Below, in pieces: positions 36,601 through 44,030 of a stretch of DNA of 64,000 nucleotides (position 1 is the first letter of the stretch; every line of letters starts with the position of its first letter). The translations under genes were made by a program, and so were the position numbers. The notes beneath the pieces were generated by a model. It did not search any database, was not told where the DNA came from, and was given only the letters and a program-made list of their open reading frames with translations. This stretch comes from Saturnia japonica (lineage: Eukaryota; Arthropoda; Insecta; Lepidoptera; Saturniidae): contig CM065325.1 in the NCBI GenBank assembly GCA_033032175.1, forward strand, positions 4,430,930 to 4,494,929. Reading direction: 5' to 3'.

Positions 36601-39600
36601 CCCGCTATAATGACCGATTCACCGAGCGAAAGTAGCTTTTCTAGGTCAGACCTGAGAGGCTCTTTCCTCGGCGAGAGATAAACTGAAACTAACGTTATGG
36701 ACGGGTGGTCGGTCATTCCTAGTCTACACACGGATACTTCCATATTGGTAAGTATCGGAGGATCTACCGGCGTACAATATAACGATCGTTTATAATAAAT
36801 GAGAGTGCCGCCCCCGCGGCCGGCCCGGTCATTTCTTACAATATTGTAGTTCGCGATTTTCGGATCACGTTTAGCACGCTTTAAGAGCGTCTCCTGCACT
36901 AAAAGAACATCTACTTGGTGATCTTTAAGAAAGGTCGCGACGAGATCACGCTGCGGTAGTAGGCTTCGCGCGTTAAAAAAAGAAAGATTTAACGCTTTCG
37001 GCTTAAACTTTGCCATTGAAAGGCCCTAAGTTATTATTACACGCCTCACGGTCGAGACGTTGTAGTGTCTCTGAGAGGCGGGGGAACGCGCAAGCGGTCT
37101 TGATGAGACCGAAGCGCTCCAGATGGTCATTGTAGTCAATGAGCTCGTGGATATCGTGCTCGCGAAGGAGCAGTATCATTAAGTCGTTACTATTAACGAC
37201 AACGTTAGCGGGCGCGCGGGGCGCGGGAATATCCATAGCCATAAGGGGCTGTGGATTGGGGCGACGGGGGCCCCATGCGTTCTGCGATGAACGCACGGGT
37301 TGCGGTTGCACCGCGCGGGGTGCGGAGAGGCCGGCGGCGGCCGGGGACTGGCGTGGGACCGGCAGCGCGGGAAATTCCCCTGACGCCAGCGGGGGTTGCG
37401 CTTTGATAGCTGAGGCGGGGGGCGCCGCCCGGGGGGCCGCCTGCCTCTGCGTGCGTGGCCGCGTGGTGCGCGGGGCCTTGGGGCAACCGCGATAATTCGC
37501 GGGATGCCCCTCCTCCCCGCATAACACGCAGCTCGGGGGGACGACGGAGTCACGCTCGCGCGTGCACTCCCGTGTGGGGTGGTCCTCTCGGCACTTTACG
37601 CACCGCGGACGAGAATGACAGTTACGAGCAGCGTGCCCGTACAGCTGGCAGTTGTGGCACTGCGCAGGCTGGTGGTTTTTGTATGGGGGCTCCACGTTAA
37701 TCCCGGAGAGCCCGCACACCGTCTCTAGCTGGAAGATGGCCTTTCCCTCGGGGGAAAGGTCCAATATGGCCACTACCATTTGTAGTGGCCGCTTATCTTT
37801 ACTGTACATCCGGTGTACTTCCCGGATGGGATAACTTTGCTCCTTGAGCGAGGAGCACACCTCCGACGGGTCGAGCTCCACCGGAATGCGGCGGATGACC
37901 ACTCGGAGGACGCGCTCCTCCGCGAGAGAATAGGTGTAGAATTGCAGACCTTTCTGCCGGAGGAGGGTGGTGAGTTTGCGGTGAGTTTCCGAAGAACTCA
38001 CCGAAATGGAAATCCCGTTGACTATATTCCTAGCCTTGTGATACTCGAGTTTGAGTCTGCGCATTTCATTGCAGACTCCCATCCAGGCCGCCTTGTCCCG
38101 GATTATGATTGGAGGTGGGGCACGCTCTTTTTTCCCGCCGGCGGGCGCGGGGAGCTGGGAGGACGCGGGGGCGGCGGCGCCCCTGATTGTTGCCTTAGCT
38201 ATTACCTTAGGCGCCGGTTGAGCAGTCGGACTGCTACGCGCCGTTCGCTTACGCGACGCCACGACGGTGAAGCCGTCGTTCTCGGTATCCATCTCCGGAG
38301 ATGGATCCGAACTCGCGGGCGAGTCTTGTTCGACCGGAAGGGCCGAAAACGAATTTTTCGTCTTTAACGCGGTTTCCGTGGATCGCGCGGGACGGACGTA
38401 CGGGCTATTTTTGGTAACCCTAGATTGTGACCGCGAATTACGCGGCCCTCGCCTGACGGAGGCGGGGCTTGACCCGCGCGATTGGCTAGTCGGGACAGGG
38501 GGCGTGGCCGTAGACGTGGCCACGGCCCCGGATGACGCGGCGGACGGACGCGCAGCGCTGCGCGTGAGACGTTTGGGCGCGGCGCCGACTGGCGCGGCGC
38601 CAGTCGGTATAACGGTCGCGGCCGTGACGTCATCGGCCGCCTTGCTACCTGAAGCGGCCGCCTCGCTACCTGAAACGGCCTCATGACGGGTCGCGGTCGC
38701 AGCGGTGCGACGCACGCAGGCGTTCTCAGGTAGATTACGGTATTCCTCGTCTAGAGAGGGACACCGTAATACGACGAAATTTTGATAGCGCTGGTATTGA
38801 AATTCCAGCGCTTTCATCCTGGCTTGCAACTTGCCTATGCAAGTGGCCAGGTCGGTAACGTTATTTGCCATGACGGCAGAAGAGGGAGGACAATGGGACA
38901 TTTTTATTTTATTTTAAATTAAAGGCCTCCCTGCCTTAGGGGCAGGGGGGTGCGCCAAAAACTTAAAAAGACTATCGGAGTCGGCAAGAGACCTGTGGTC
39001 AAGGTGCAATGACACACAGGAAGGACCTATCAACCCTAAGGAGCCCTAACAAGCCCGGGGCCGAGGACGCAGACCGGTAATTAAACCGGGCTAGGCCCAA
39101 ACAGGTTCCCGGGGATGGAGTGTGCAGGATCGGAAGGTTTGGCAGGAGACACCTGGGGCAAGACTATGCGATAACCGCAAAGGCCTAGATTCCCAGGCCC
39201 GTCCGAGTCTGGCTGTTTGCCTCTGAAGGAGACAACCAGCGGGCTGCTCGGGTCACGCCCCGCTCACTTTAGTTAGCACCGTCAGGTATCCAGTGAGCGA
39301 CCACAAAACCGTGGATTTATAAAAAACAAGCAAGTCGCACCGAAAAGTGCGGTTTACCACGCGAGCGTTAGACACCAGTTCGTTTACGTCGTTATTGCAA
39401 CAATATATTCGAAATAAATTCCAAATATAAGATCGCAACAATTAAGTCACGTGATGGTCGAGAGCACAAACGGAGCGACACGTCCGTTCGCGATCAAGAC
39501 CAAATCGGAACTCTCCAATATTGTACTTTATTATCAAGGCGTAATAATCATTCGTACCCGATCGCCTTTCCGCTCTCGGCTTGTTGGATCGAATCAGCTA

Positions 39601-41421
39601 CCCATCTCTTTCTTAAGTAAGAATGTGGTATATACTTTTATTCAACTGATCTGAATCGCTCTGATTATATCCGACTGAACATTATTACTGAGAGCTAAAG
39701 AGCTAAAGATATACTTTACAAACAGGTGAGCTACTGATATACTCGCTCTTTTGTCAGGATTATAATAGGTCTCTTTACCTATGAAATTGCCGTTCTGCAG
39801 TAATGGCCATTTCAAATTAAAATCATTTTTGTTTGGCTAAGAATTCTAATTTCAAATTAATTTTATTTTAAAAACATGGAATTCTTTTTCCAAAAGTAGT
39901 CATTTGTTTATTGATTACTGATTAGTGTTACATTTTCATCGCATTTCAATCTTTTTTGTCATCATGGATACGTTAAAAATTCGAGTAATTATGGAATATG
40001 AGTACCTTCGTGGCAGCAACGCGGCACAAGTGGCACGCAACATCAACGAGCTTATTTAACGGAGCTAACACTACAAACCAACGCACCACCTGTTATTGGT
40101 TTGCTCGCTTCCCTTCTGGGAATTTCGACCTGAAAAATGAACCTCGCGGTCGTCCGAAGACTTTAGTCGACAATGACGAATTAAAGGCGATTGTGGAAGC
40201 TGATGATACACAATCTACTGCTAAATTAGCAGCAGCTTTCGACGTTAGCGTCAAAACAATATTGGTCCATTTGCGTCAAATTGGCAAGGTAAAAAAGCTT
40301 GACAAATGGGTGCCCCACGAACTCAATGATCGCCAGCGCGAAGTACGCGTCGAGACGTGCCTTGCACTGCTCAACAGACACACAAATGAAGGAATTTTGA
40401 ACCGCATTGTTACCTGCGATGAAAAATGGATTCTGTTTGATAACCGCAAGCGCTCAGCAAGTTGGTTGGATCCTGGTTCAATACCTAAACAATGCCCTAA
40501 ACGAAAACTTACCCCTAGAAAAGTGATGGTCACTGTTTGGTAGTCTAGCGCCGGTGTGATTCATCACAGCTACTTACCAAACGGGGTGAGCATTACTGCA
40601 GATGTGTACTGTGAAGAACTGAACACAATGATGGAGAAGCTGGCACATCTCCAACCAGCATTGGTCAATCGCTCGTCTCCGCTGCTCCTGCACGACAACG
40701 CGCGATCTCATACTGCACAGCAGACGGTCTCCAAGTTGCAAGAACTGAGGTTGGAAGTTCTCCGTCATCCGCCCTACTCACCAGACCTTGCGCCTACAGA
40801 CTACTACTTTTTCCAGAATCTGGATAACTCCTTGGCGGGAAAAAAATTCAATACCCGAGAGGCAGTACAAAATGCATTTGAAGAATTTGTTGCTTCCCGT
40901 CCAGCTGATTTCTTTAAGAAGGACATCAATAAACTGCCACTGCGCTGGCAAAGATGCATTGATTGCATGGGTGATTACTTCGATTAATACAAATAAAAAA
41001 TTCGTTTAAATTTTTTCATACAAAACGGCAATTTCATAGGTAAAGACCTAATATATCATCTAATCTTTCGCTCGCGAGCTACACAACTCTACTGCATACC
41101 GGAGGAACGAAGCTAGACGCGAGTCGCTGATGAGGTAATTGCGTCGGGTGAGCACTATTACATAAGAAAAGATAAGTCCTACACAATATAAATTAGAAAT
41201 TTATATTATACCTCGATTACTACTGCAATAACGGAACCACATGTTATAATAACAGGGATAGCATTGCCATCTGGCCAACATACGAGATCCAGTAAAGTTC
41301 CTTCTTCACTTCGTATACTTTCCGAAGTATTTACTAACCCTATCAGGTAGAATATTAATATAGGCATACATGCCATAAGCAGCAATCGCACATTATTGAA
41401 CGTTGCCCATGTAATATACAT
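26949..41421 (-). CDS. Peripherin-2/ROM1-like tetraspanin (photoreceptor outer segment membrane glycoprotein 2-like), 6 coding exons
   Basis: Minus-strand exons 41421-41212, 32562-32406, 30991-30817, 29284-29164, 28246-28139 and 27227-26949 join in frame at GT-AG introns to give 349 residues, close to vertebrate peripherin-2. Four hydrophobic segments are seen at about 12-31, 55-72, 95-112 and 240-262. The large extracellular loop carries the tetraspanin CCG (155-157, in RFHCCGRVSFHEWFY), the peripherin-type VPYSCC (191-196), PC (203-204) and a final cysteine in WEAGC (231). The HEWFYIPWF block and the AVRYLHTAYRNG sequence after TM4 are specific to the peripherin/ROM branch. The family organises membrane curvature in vertebrate photoreceptor discs; insect members are poorly characterised. 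Exon 1 could begin upstream: an AG acceptor-like site at about 41447 precedes an in-frame FDVTKFK before the Met, but an in-frame stop lies five codons further up. Intron 1 (8.6 kb) carries a full Jockey element and a mariner. Confidence 0.88.
28545..28765 (+). repeat. Family C repeat in tetraspanin intron 4
   Basis: Best copy of the family: 'gttttgcgtgatatagttta' to 'gttgccaagttaggaag', including 'gggagccaccatcttgttagg'. It is antisense to the host gene. Confidence 0.7.
29555..29700 (+). repeat. SINE-like fragment in tetraspanin intron 3
   Basis: Shares 'caaccttgtgttgtgttc'-type blocks and order with 22600-22740 in the IDI intron, more diverged. Confidence 0.55.
30110..30195 (+). repeat. 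SINE-like 3' tail
   Basis: The sequence 'ggctacggtaaccgcttactatctggtgg ... gtttgccacct' is the recurring tail also seen in degraded form at 22765-22815. Confidence 0.55.
30430..30790 (-). repeat. LINE-tail-like fragments
   Basis: Two phrases, 'aaagaggcctttgctcagtag' (30437-30457) and 'gagaggcctatgttcaacagtg ... ggctgatgatgatta' (30745-30790), are degraded versions of a common insect LINE 3' tail. The best copy in this window, in opposite orientation, is at 42107-42215. They lie just downstream of tetraspanin exon 3. Confidence 0.5.
31022..31370 (+). repeat. Dispersed repeat, family B, in tetraspanin intron 2
   Basis: Begins 'attgaagtgtctatttgtaatg' and ends 'gtagtccacgtgagcgctgccgcgggcacagtt'. 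Antisense to the host gene. Confidence 0.7.
31540..31690 (-). repeat. Family B fragment, reverse orientation
   Basis: Contains 'ttattgtgggcgattcttagaagat' and 'gtctttttaagatctaaaattatg', the reverse complement of the right part of family B at 26040-26120. Confidence 0.55.
32870..33012 (+). repeat. Short insect repeat fragment
   Basis: The phrase 'tctttgtaactactcaaccgattctaaaaattattttac' has the form of the central part of a widespread short insect repeat. Assigned by style only. Confidence 0.35.
33040..33170 (-). repeat. Old Jockey 3' UTR fragment
   Basis: Order and blocks match the Jockey 3' UTR: 'ctagctaattccctatcggaattcga', 'ccttccgggag', 'gggtcccctagagaacctatg'. The corresponding region of the intact copy is 33790-33990. 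It lies a few hundred bases from the new full-length insertion. Confidence 0.6.
33222..33296. repeat. Perfect short inverted repeats
   Basis: Arms 33223-33243 and 33250-33270 (aaaagagagatatatatctt and complement) flank a 6-base loop. Immediately after, 'atatctcgctc' and 'gagcgagagatat' form a second hairpin. This is cruciform-prone sequence inside tetraspanin intron 1. Confidence 0.7.
33538..33552. repeat. Target-site duplication, left copy
   Basis: ccaatattgtacttt, identical to 39515-39529, abuts the poly(T) tail of the Jockey element. Confidence 0.9.
33840..33900. other. Conserved hairpin in Jockey 3' UTR
   Basis: 'gcacgttccc ttcctcctgggaggaa ggaaggaaccgtgc' can fold into a long stem with a two-base loop. 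The same inverted structure is present at about 12966-13005 and 58868-58908 with small differences between copies. Confidence 0.6.
34122..37016 (-). CDS. Jockey ORF2: endonuclease and reverse transcriptase
   Basis: The protein has 964 residues. The N-terminal apurinic-type endonuclease shows FNARSLLPQRD, VQETLLK, GDLNCGH (about 139) and DSDHRPVIMQL (about 213). The reverse transcriptase shows APGPDGIRNEVL, YRPISLLNTLGK, FFDVAKAFDKVW (about 587), RSGVPQGSILAP and GLYADDTVLY (about 676), so the catalytic aspartates are present. The C-terminal domain includes APWYVRSVDLHRDMELPS, typical of Drosophila jockey-type polymerases. It nicks the target and copies the element RNA at the nick. The start at 37016 overlaps the end of ORF1 by 14 bases in a different frame, so translation probably depends on reinitiation or a similar coupling. 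No inactivating lesion is seen. Confidence 0.95.
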   Translation of the reverse strand: MAKFKPKALNLSFFNARSLLPQRDLVATFLKDHQVDVLLVQETLLKRAKRDPKIANYNIVRNDRAGRGGGTLIYYKRSLYCTPVDPPILTNMEVSVCRLGMTDHPSITLVSVYLSPRKEPLRSDLEKLLSLGESVIIAGDLNCGHTSFGNWRDSSNGVKLEELTNVLNFDVIAPPTPTHFQDNCMPTVLDVALIKGIALRLRLIRVVHELDSDHRPVIMQLGQPDDSSPPSVQVVDYAKLKHYLADRPSSSSLDRIPDVLGSVADVDLAIDSLVDHLQVGIGEASREVEEASDRRFVLPADVRALLTEKNAATRAHDHYPTEENRARLRALQRAVRARILELRSHRWDALVEGLRPSHLAYWKLARSLKIEASYLMPPLERGPGIPLAFDSSDKAECLATCLESQCSPNSVDANTDRVEGIDGCVRELDKLPATASLSPVTSEEVLSIIKSLKLRKAPGPDGIRNEVLRLLPDRLIALLVCIFNVAIVHCHFPAAWKKAIVIGIRKPGKSASLPDSYRPISLLNTLGKMYERILLNRLKSVIEEKDLYPPEQFGFRARYSCTHQVHRLTEHVAFNFAELYKPRRTLAVFFDVAKAFDKVWHEGLIYKLYHFEVPDRLIKIIRDYLTDRTFRYRVEGELSTPRPIRSGVPQGSILAPSLFNLYVSDLPRLPEVEVGLYADDTVLYASDRNRSHLRHKVQRSVTTLGKWFNEWRIAVNPSKSAAMLFDADSSQIPWKLKPVKLYDNPIPYVRETKYLGVTLDSRLSFRPHIRKVRNRAAWVLGRLHPLLCSVSKMSTRHKLTLYKTCIRPILTYSCAVFAHMSESSFKRLQSIQNRFLYRLTGAPWYVRSVDLHRDMELPSIHAYVKQLSRSYFDTASNHANPLIKTAATYVPAPTDIRCKRRPRNIFIDPDDHIENSNKYYTSVSPNRACQRPRPRNHRSLRRGRAVNFAPAHPSRPPSLAVTQA
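37003..38901 (-). CDS. Jockey ORF1: nucleic-acid-binding gag-like protein
   Basis: The protein has 632 residues. The N-terminal region is a short predicted coiled coil (DLATCIGKLQARMKALEFQ). A long low-complexity Ala/Pro/Ser/Arg stretch follows, then a PRE_C2HC-type domain (about 320-405, with THRKLTTLLRQKG and RVLRVVIRRIPVEL). Three zinc knuckles lie at about 412-470: CHNCQLYGHAARNC, CVKCREDHPTREC and CVLCGEEGHP. This arrangement is usual for Jockey-clade ORF1, which coats the element RNA. It is very GC-rich compared with the host introns. Long plus-strand frames opposite it (37139-38686) are antisense shadows. Confidence 0.93.
   Translation of the reverse strand: MSHCPPSSAVMANNVTDLATCIGKLQARMKALEFQYQRYQNFVVLRCPSLDEEYRNLPENACVRRTAATATRHEAVSGSEAAASGSKAADDVTAATVIPTGAAPVGAAPKRLTRSAARPSAASSGAVATSTATPPVPTSQSRGSSPASVRRGPRNSRSQSRVTKNSPYVRPARSTETALKTKNSFSALPVEQDSPASSDPSPEMDTENDGFTVVASRKRTARSSPTAQPAPKVIAKATIRGAAAPASSQLPAPAGGKKERAPPPIIIRDKAAWMGVCNEMRRLKLEYHKARNIVNGISISVSSSETHRKLTTLLRQKGLQFYTYSLAEERVLRVVIRRIPVELDPSEVCSSLKEQSYPIREVHRMYSKDKRPLQMVVAILDLSPEGKAIFQLETVCGLSGINVEPPYKNHQPAQCHNCQLYGHAARNCHSRPRCVKCREDHPTRECTRERDSVVPPSCVLCGEEGHPANYRGCPKAPRTTRPRTQRQAAPRAAPPASAIKAQPPLASGEFPALPVPRQSPAAAGLSAPRAVQPQPVRSSQNAWGPRRPNPQPLMAMDIPAPRAPANVVVNSNDLMILLLREHDIHELIDYNDHLERFGLIKTACAFPRLSETLQRLDREACNNNLGPFNGKV
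38902..39514 (-). promoter_or_regulatory. Jockey 5' UTR with presumed internal promoter
   Basis: This 613-base leader shares blocks with the leader of the second copy at 63825-64000 ('cctccctgcc', 'gcaggggggt', 'gacctgtg'). Jockey elements use promoters inside the transcribed leader; I infer one here from family knowledge and cannot point to a confirmed initiator. Confidence 0.55.
39515..39529. repeat. Target-site duplication, right copy
   Basis: Identical to 33538-33552; continues into 'attatcaaggc' of the pre-insertion site. Confidence 0.9.
39768..41048 (+). mobile_element. Mariner transposon, inactive
   Basis: Terminal inverted repeats 'ggtctctttacctatgaaat' (left) and the complement of 'atttcataggtaaagacc' (right) are bounded by TA dinucleotides at 39766-39767 and 41049-41050. 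Length is about 1281 bases, normal for mariner. The left repeat has an extra CT. It lies 240 bases from the 5' end of the Jockey insertion, in the same tetraspanin intron. Confidence 0.88.
39964..40987 (+). pseudogene. Mariner transposase with frameshift and stop
   Basis: The frame starts at ATG 39964 (MDTLKIRVIMEYEYLRGSNAAQVARN), shifts near 40060, continues with WFARFPSGNFDLKNEPRGRP and KLDKWVPHEL, and reaches a TAG at 40541 after VMVTVW. A further frame runs to 40987. The catalytic triad is still recognisable as D,D34D: TCDEKWI, LHDNARSH and SPDLAPTDYYFF, with 34 residues between the second and third aspartates. The C-terminus RWQRCIDCMGDYFD is typical. Its similarity in style is to the cecropia-type mariners. 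It cannot make a full transposase. Confidence 0.88.
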
Positions 41422-41429
41422 TTTGAATT

Positions 41430-42105
41430 TGGTAACGTCAAACTGATTAATATTTCAAAAGCATAAGATTTCAATATTGACCAACCTAGTCAATTCAATT
41501 TAGTTTCGATCTAATAAAGAATGTACTCTGTAGCATAGATAATACACTAATACGGGACTCTGTAGTTTCGATTTTGAAGTTCAGAACCACAGTCACGGAG
41601 CTTAAATATATCTAATTCTGGTACTACATAATCGTCCAAAAATCAAGCTTCAAACTTTAACTCTGAACATGAACGAACTCGACCGATTTCCAAACCCAGC
41701 CCTCCAAATATCGACAGCTAATATCAAACTTCATAATTATGGCACACATCAAAGAGATAGCAGCGGTCTCGCTATATTGTATTAGTGCATATTATTGTTA
41801 TATTCACGTACCCAGGCAGATATTACTCCACTCAATTTTCACTGGCTTTGCCATTATCGAAAAACATTTAAATAATTTAATTACGAAATTTATAGCCACG
41901 CACGCTCTGATGTGTGGAGGGTCAATTTGTGCGAGTTTGGCCAACTCGCATATGAACGAACTCCTTTGATTTGGAATAGATTTACCGCTCGGGATCGCTA
42001 CCGGAGCGACTTCAGGTCAACTCTATTAAACTTTAGTCAAGGAACCCGTACTGTTAAGAAATATGGTTTGTATCTGGAACCCAACCTTATTGGTAGGCAT
42101 TGATA
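41430..42105. other. Intergenic, upstream of tetraspanin gene
   Basis: Would contain the promoter of the minus-strand tetraspanin gene. I see no convincing core promoter. Frames at 41739-41969 and 41912-42103 (plus) resemble nothing known. Confidence 0.4.
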
Positions 42106-42106
42106 C

Positions 42107-42215
42107 TCTTCATCATCATCATCATCATCATACCAGCCGTAGGACGTCCACTGCTGAACATAGGCCTCCCCCATAGATCTCCAGAGCGACCGATCTTGTG
42201 CGGCCTGCACCCAAC
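42107..42215 (+). repeat. LINE 3' tail repeat with (CAT)n end
   Basis: A (CAT)n run followed by 'cgtaggacgtccactgctgaacataggcctcccccatagatctcc', a very widespread insect LINE tail in reverse orientation. Confidence 0.65.
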
Positions 42216-42534
42216 AAAATATTGATACTCTTATATATTTTTATATGAAGAAAAAGATAATTGTCAATATGGATTATTCTTAACTCAACAAAATTTGAAT
42301 CAGATATTATTCTCGTGTGCTTCATAATAAAATAAGTACTTTCAGTAAAACGAATGTTCTATTTGTTAAAATACCTCTACAGGTTATGGGCCCAGCCCGA
42401 AGCACATGAAATAAATTTTGATTGTAGGTATCCGGCGAAATTTGCGTGACGCTGGTGAGTGTAATTTGTAACGCCGCTTGACGCAAATAATTTGCAAAGG
42501 TTTGCCTGTATTGGATTAAGATATATCCTGCAAT

Positions 42535-43149
42535 AATTGTGGATGACAAAATATATCAGAACATTTCGAAGTTCGATGGTAAAAACTACAGACAGTGGAA
42601 ATTTCAAATAATTTGCAATCTAAAAGCAAAAGGTATACACAGCCATCTAAAAGAAACTTCATTAAAGGAAAATGAAATTAATAAAGAAGAGTGGGATAAA
42701 AAAACGCTCTGGCTATGTGTATAATCACATCGAGTATGGAGTTAGGTCAAATATCATTGATCGAAAATTGCGAAACAGCATATCAAATCATAGACAAGCT
42801 AGATACGACATATGAGAAGAAAACGCAATTCAATAAAATGATTCTACATGAGCATTTTTTCAATTACAAAATGGATGGAGGTTTGTCAATGGCAGCTCAT
42901 ATCGCAAGAATTGAGACCTTGGTTCGACAGCTAAGAGAAAGTGGAGAAACTGTAAGTGATTCGGCCATTATTACAAAAATTCTTGGTTATCTTTCATCTT
43001 CAAATGGCTCATTTCGCCAAGCTTGGTTATCAATGGAAGAGTCAAGACAAACAATTGGTAATTTGACTTCAAGATTATTAGATGAGGAATCACGTATGAG
43101 TCACACAGTCAATACTGAACCTGAAACAGCACTTGCCATTGTTAGATAA
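42535..43149 (+). pseudogene. Copia gag fragment
   Basis: Two plus-strand frames, about 42538-42720 and 42715-43149, together read as the gag region of a Copia retrotransposon: KFDGKNYRQWKFQI near the start, the helical region NEINKEEWDKKTLW, then LHEHFFNYKMDGG and SDSAIITKILGYLSS, ending near RLLDEESRM. A frameshift at about 42715 and the absence of an ATG make it inactive. No LTR, integrase or polymerase was found around it. Confidence 0.7.
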
Positions 43150-43590
43150 TTCCATAAAAGATCAGAAAGCCGAAAATAATTAACTTTTTGTCCCTACTTT
43201 ATTAGATTTCTTTTACTTGACTCTATGGTGCTTCACTAAAGAAAAGATATACATATTATGATTGACGTGCATCACTGTAAATATTTCTGGTTCCTCGCAG
43301 TTGCTAATGTTAAAATCGGTTCCGCAGTTTTCATAAAACTCTATTAAGGAACTTAGCGATTTATTGCTTTTAATAATTAAAATCAGTTTGCCTCCAGTAG
43401 GTACTTTGTTTATTTTGTTGCAGTAATTAACTAATCATATTATCTTAAAATAGCCATATCCCGTTAAGTAAAACCTAATTATTACTAAAACAAAGTTTTT
43501 TATTTACATGTAAGTAGCTAAGTAGGTAACTGATAAGAAAAATGGCTGAATCTAAGAAGAACTGTCGACATTTGATGTGACATGTGTTGA
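43150..43590. other. Intergenic, nothing recognised
   Basis: AT-rich, no feature. Confidence 0.45.
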
Positions 43591-43607
43591 TTATTTAAAA
43601 TTTGGTT

Positions 43608-43811
43608 TTTTTCTATCAAAGGCAGACAAACGATTGCCCATGTGCCTTTTATGTAACAGAGTTTTTTTACAATGACTCTATGAAACCATCTAAGCTCGAA
43701 GATCATTTAAAAAGGTGTCATCCTGATAAAATAGGTAAAGATTTGAAATATTTTCAAACGTTGAAAGAAAAATATGAAAAAAGACCCACTATGCACAGTA
43801 TGTACGTTTAA
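43608..43811 (+). pseudogene. BED zinc finger fragment (hAT/ZBED-like)
   Basis: Starting near 43633 the sequence reads PMCLLCNRV, then after one extra T in a T-run, NDSMKPSKLEDHLKRCHPDK and LKEKYEKRPTMHSM. This is the CxxC...HxxxxH-type BED finger of ZBED-like hAT proteins with its usual following helix. The frameshift and the lack of a catalytic domain downstream mark it as a relic, and no clear terminal repeats belong to it. 'ggcaacactg' at 43933 resembles the end of the hAT element beginning at 44031. Confidence 0.6.
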
Positions 43812-44030
43812 TCAATAAATAAAACGTTTTTAACTTATGAACTTGTATTTGTAGCCACTTTTTAAGGTACGAAATTTTTAACATTCTAGGAAATTCATCA
43901 AAGTGGTTGGCCACTTCTTGTTTCCTTGACTTGGCAACACTGTTCCCTTATTTATTCGTTTTCTATGAATACTTCTTTCTATGAATTCTATTGACTTTAA
44001 TTGTTATTTATCTCTGAATACTATCATCAT

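Larger units (their letters stand above)
33553..39514 (-). mobile_element. Full-length Jockey-family LINE with both ORFs open
   Basis: A complete non-LTR retrotransposon of about 5.96 kb lies between perfect 15-bp target-site duplications. Reading on the minus strand: a 5' UTR of about 610 bases (39514-38902), ORF1 (38901-37003), ORF2 (37016-34122), a 3' UTR of about 500 bases, and a poly(A) tail of about 65 residues at 33617-33553. No frameshift or internal stop is present in either ORF. The long pure tail, exact target duplication and open frames show a recent insertion. It sits in sense orientation in intron 1 of the peripherin-like gene. Related copies are at 7330-8060, 12708-13427, 33040-33170 and 58611-64000. 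Confidence 0.95.

Noticed and set aside
37139..38686. Several long plus-strand frames, up to 184 codons
   Set aside because: They lie antisense to Jockey ORF1. The GC-rich sequence lacks stops, and the minus-strand frame carries the zinc knuckles.
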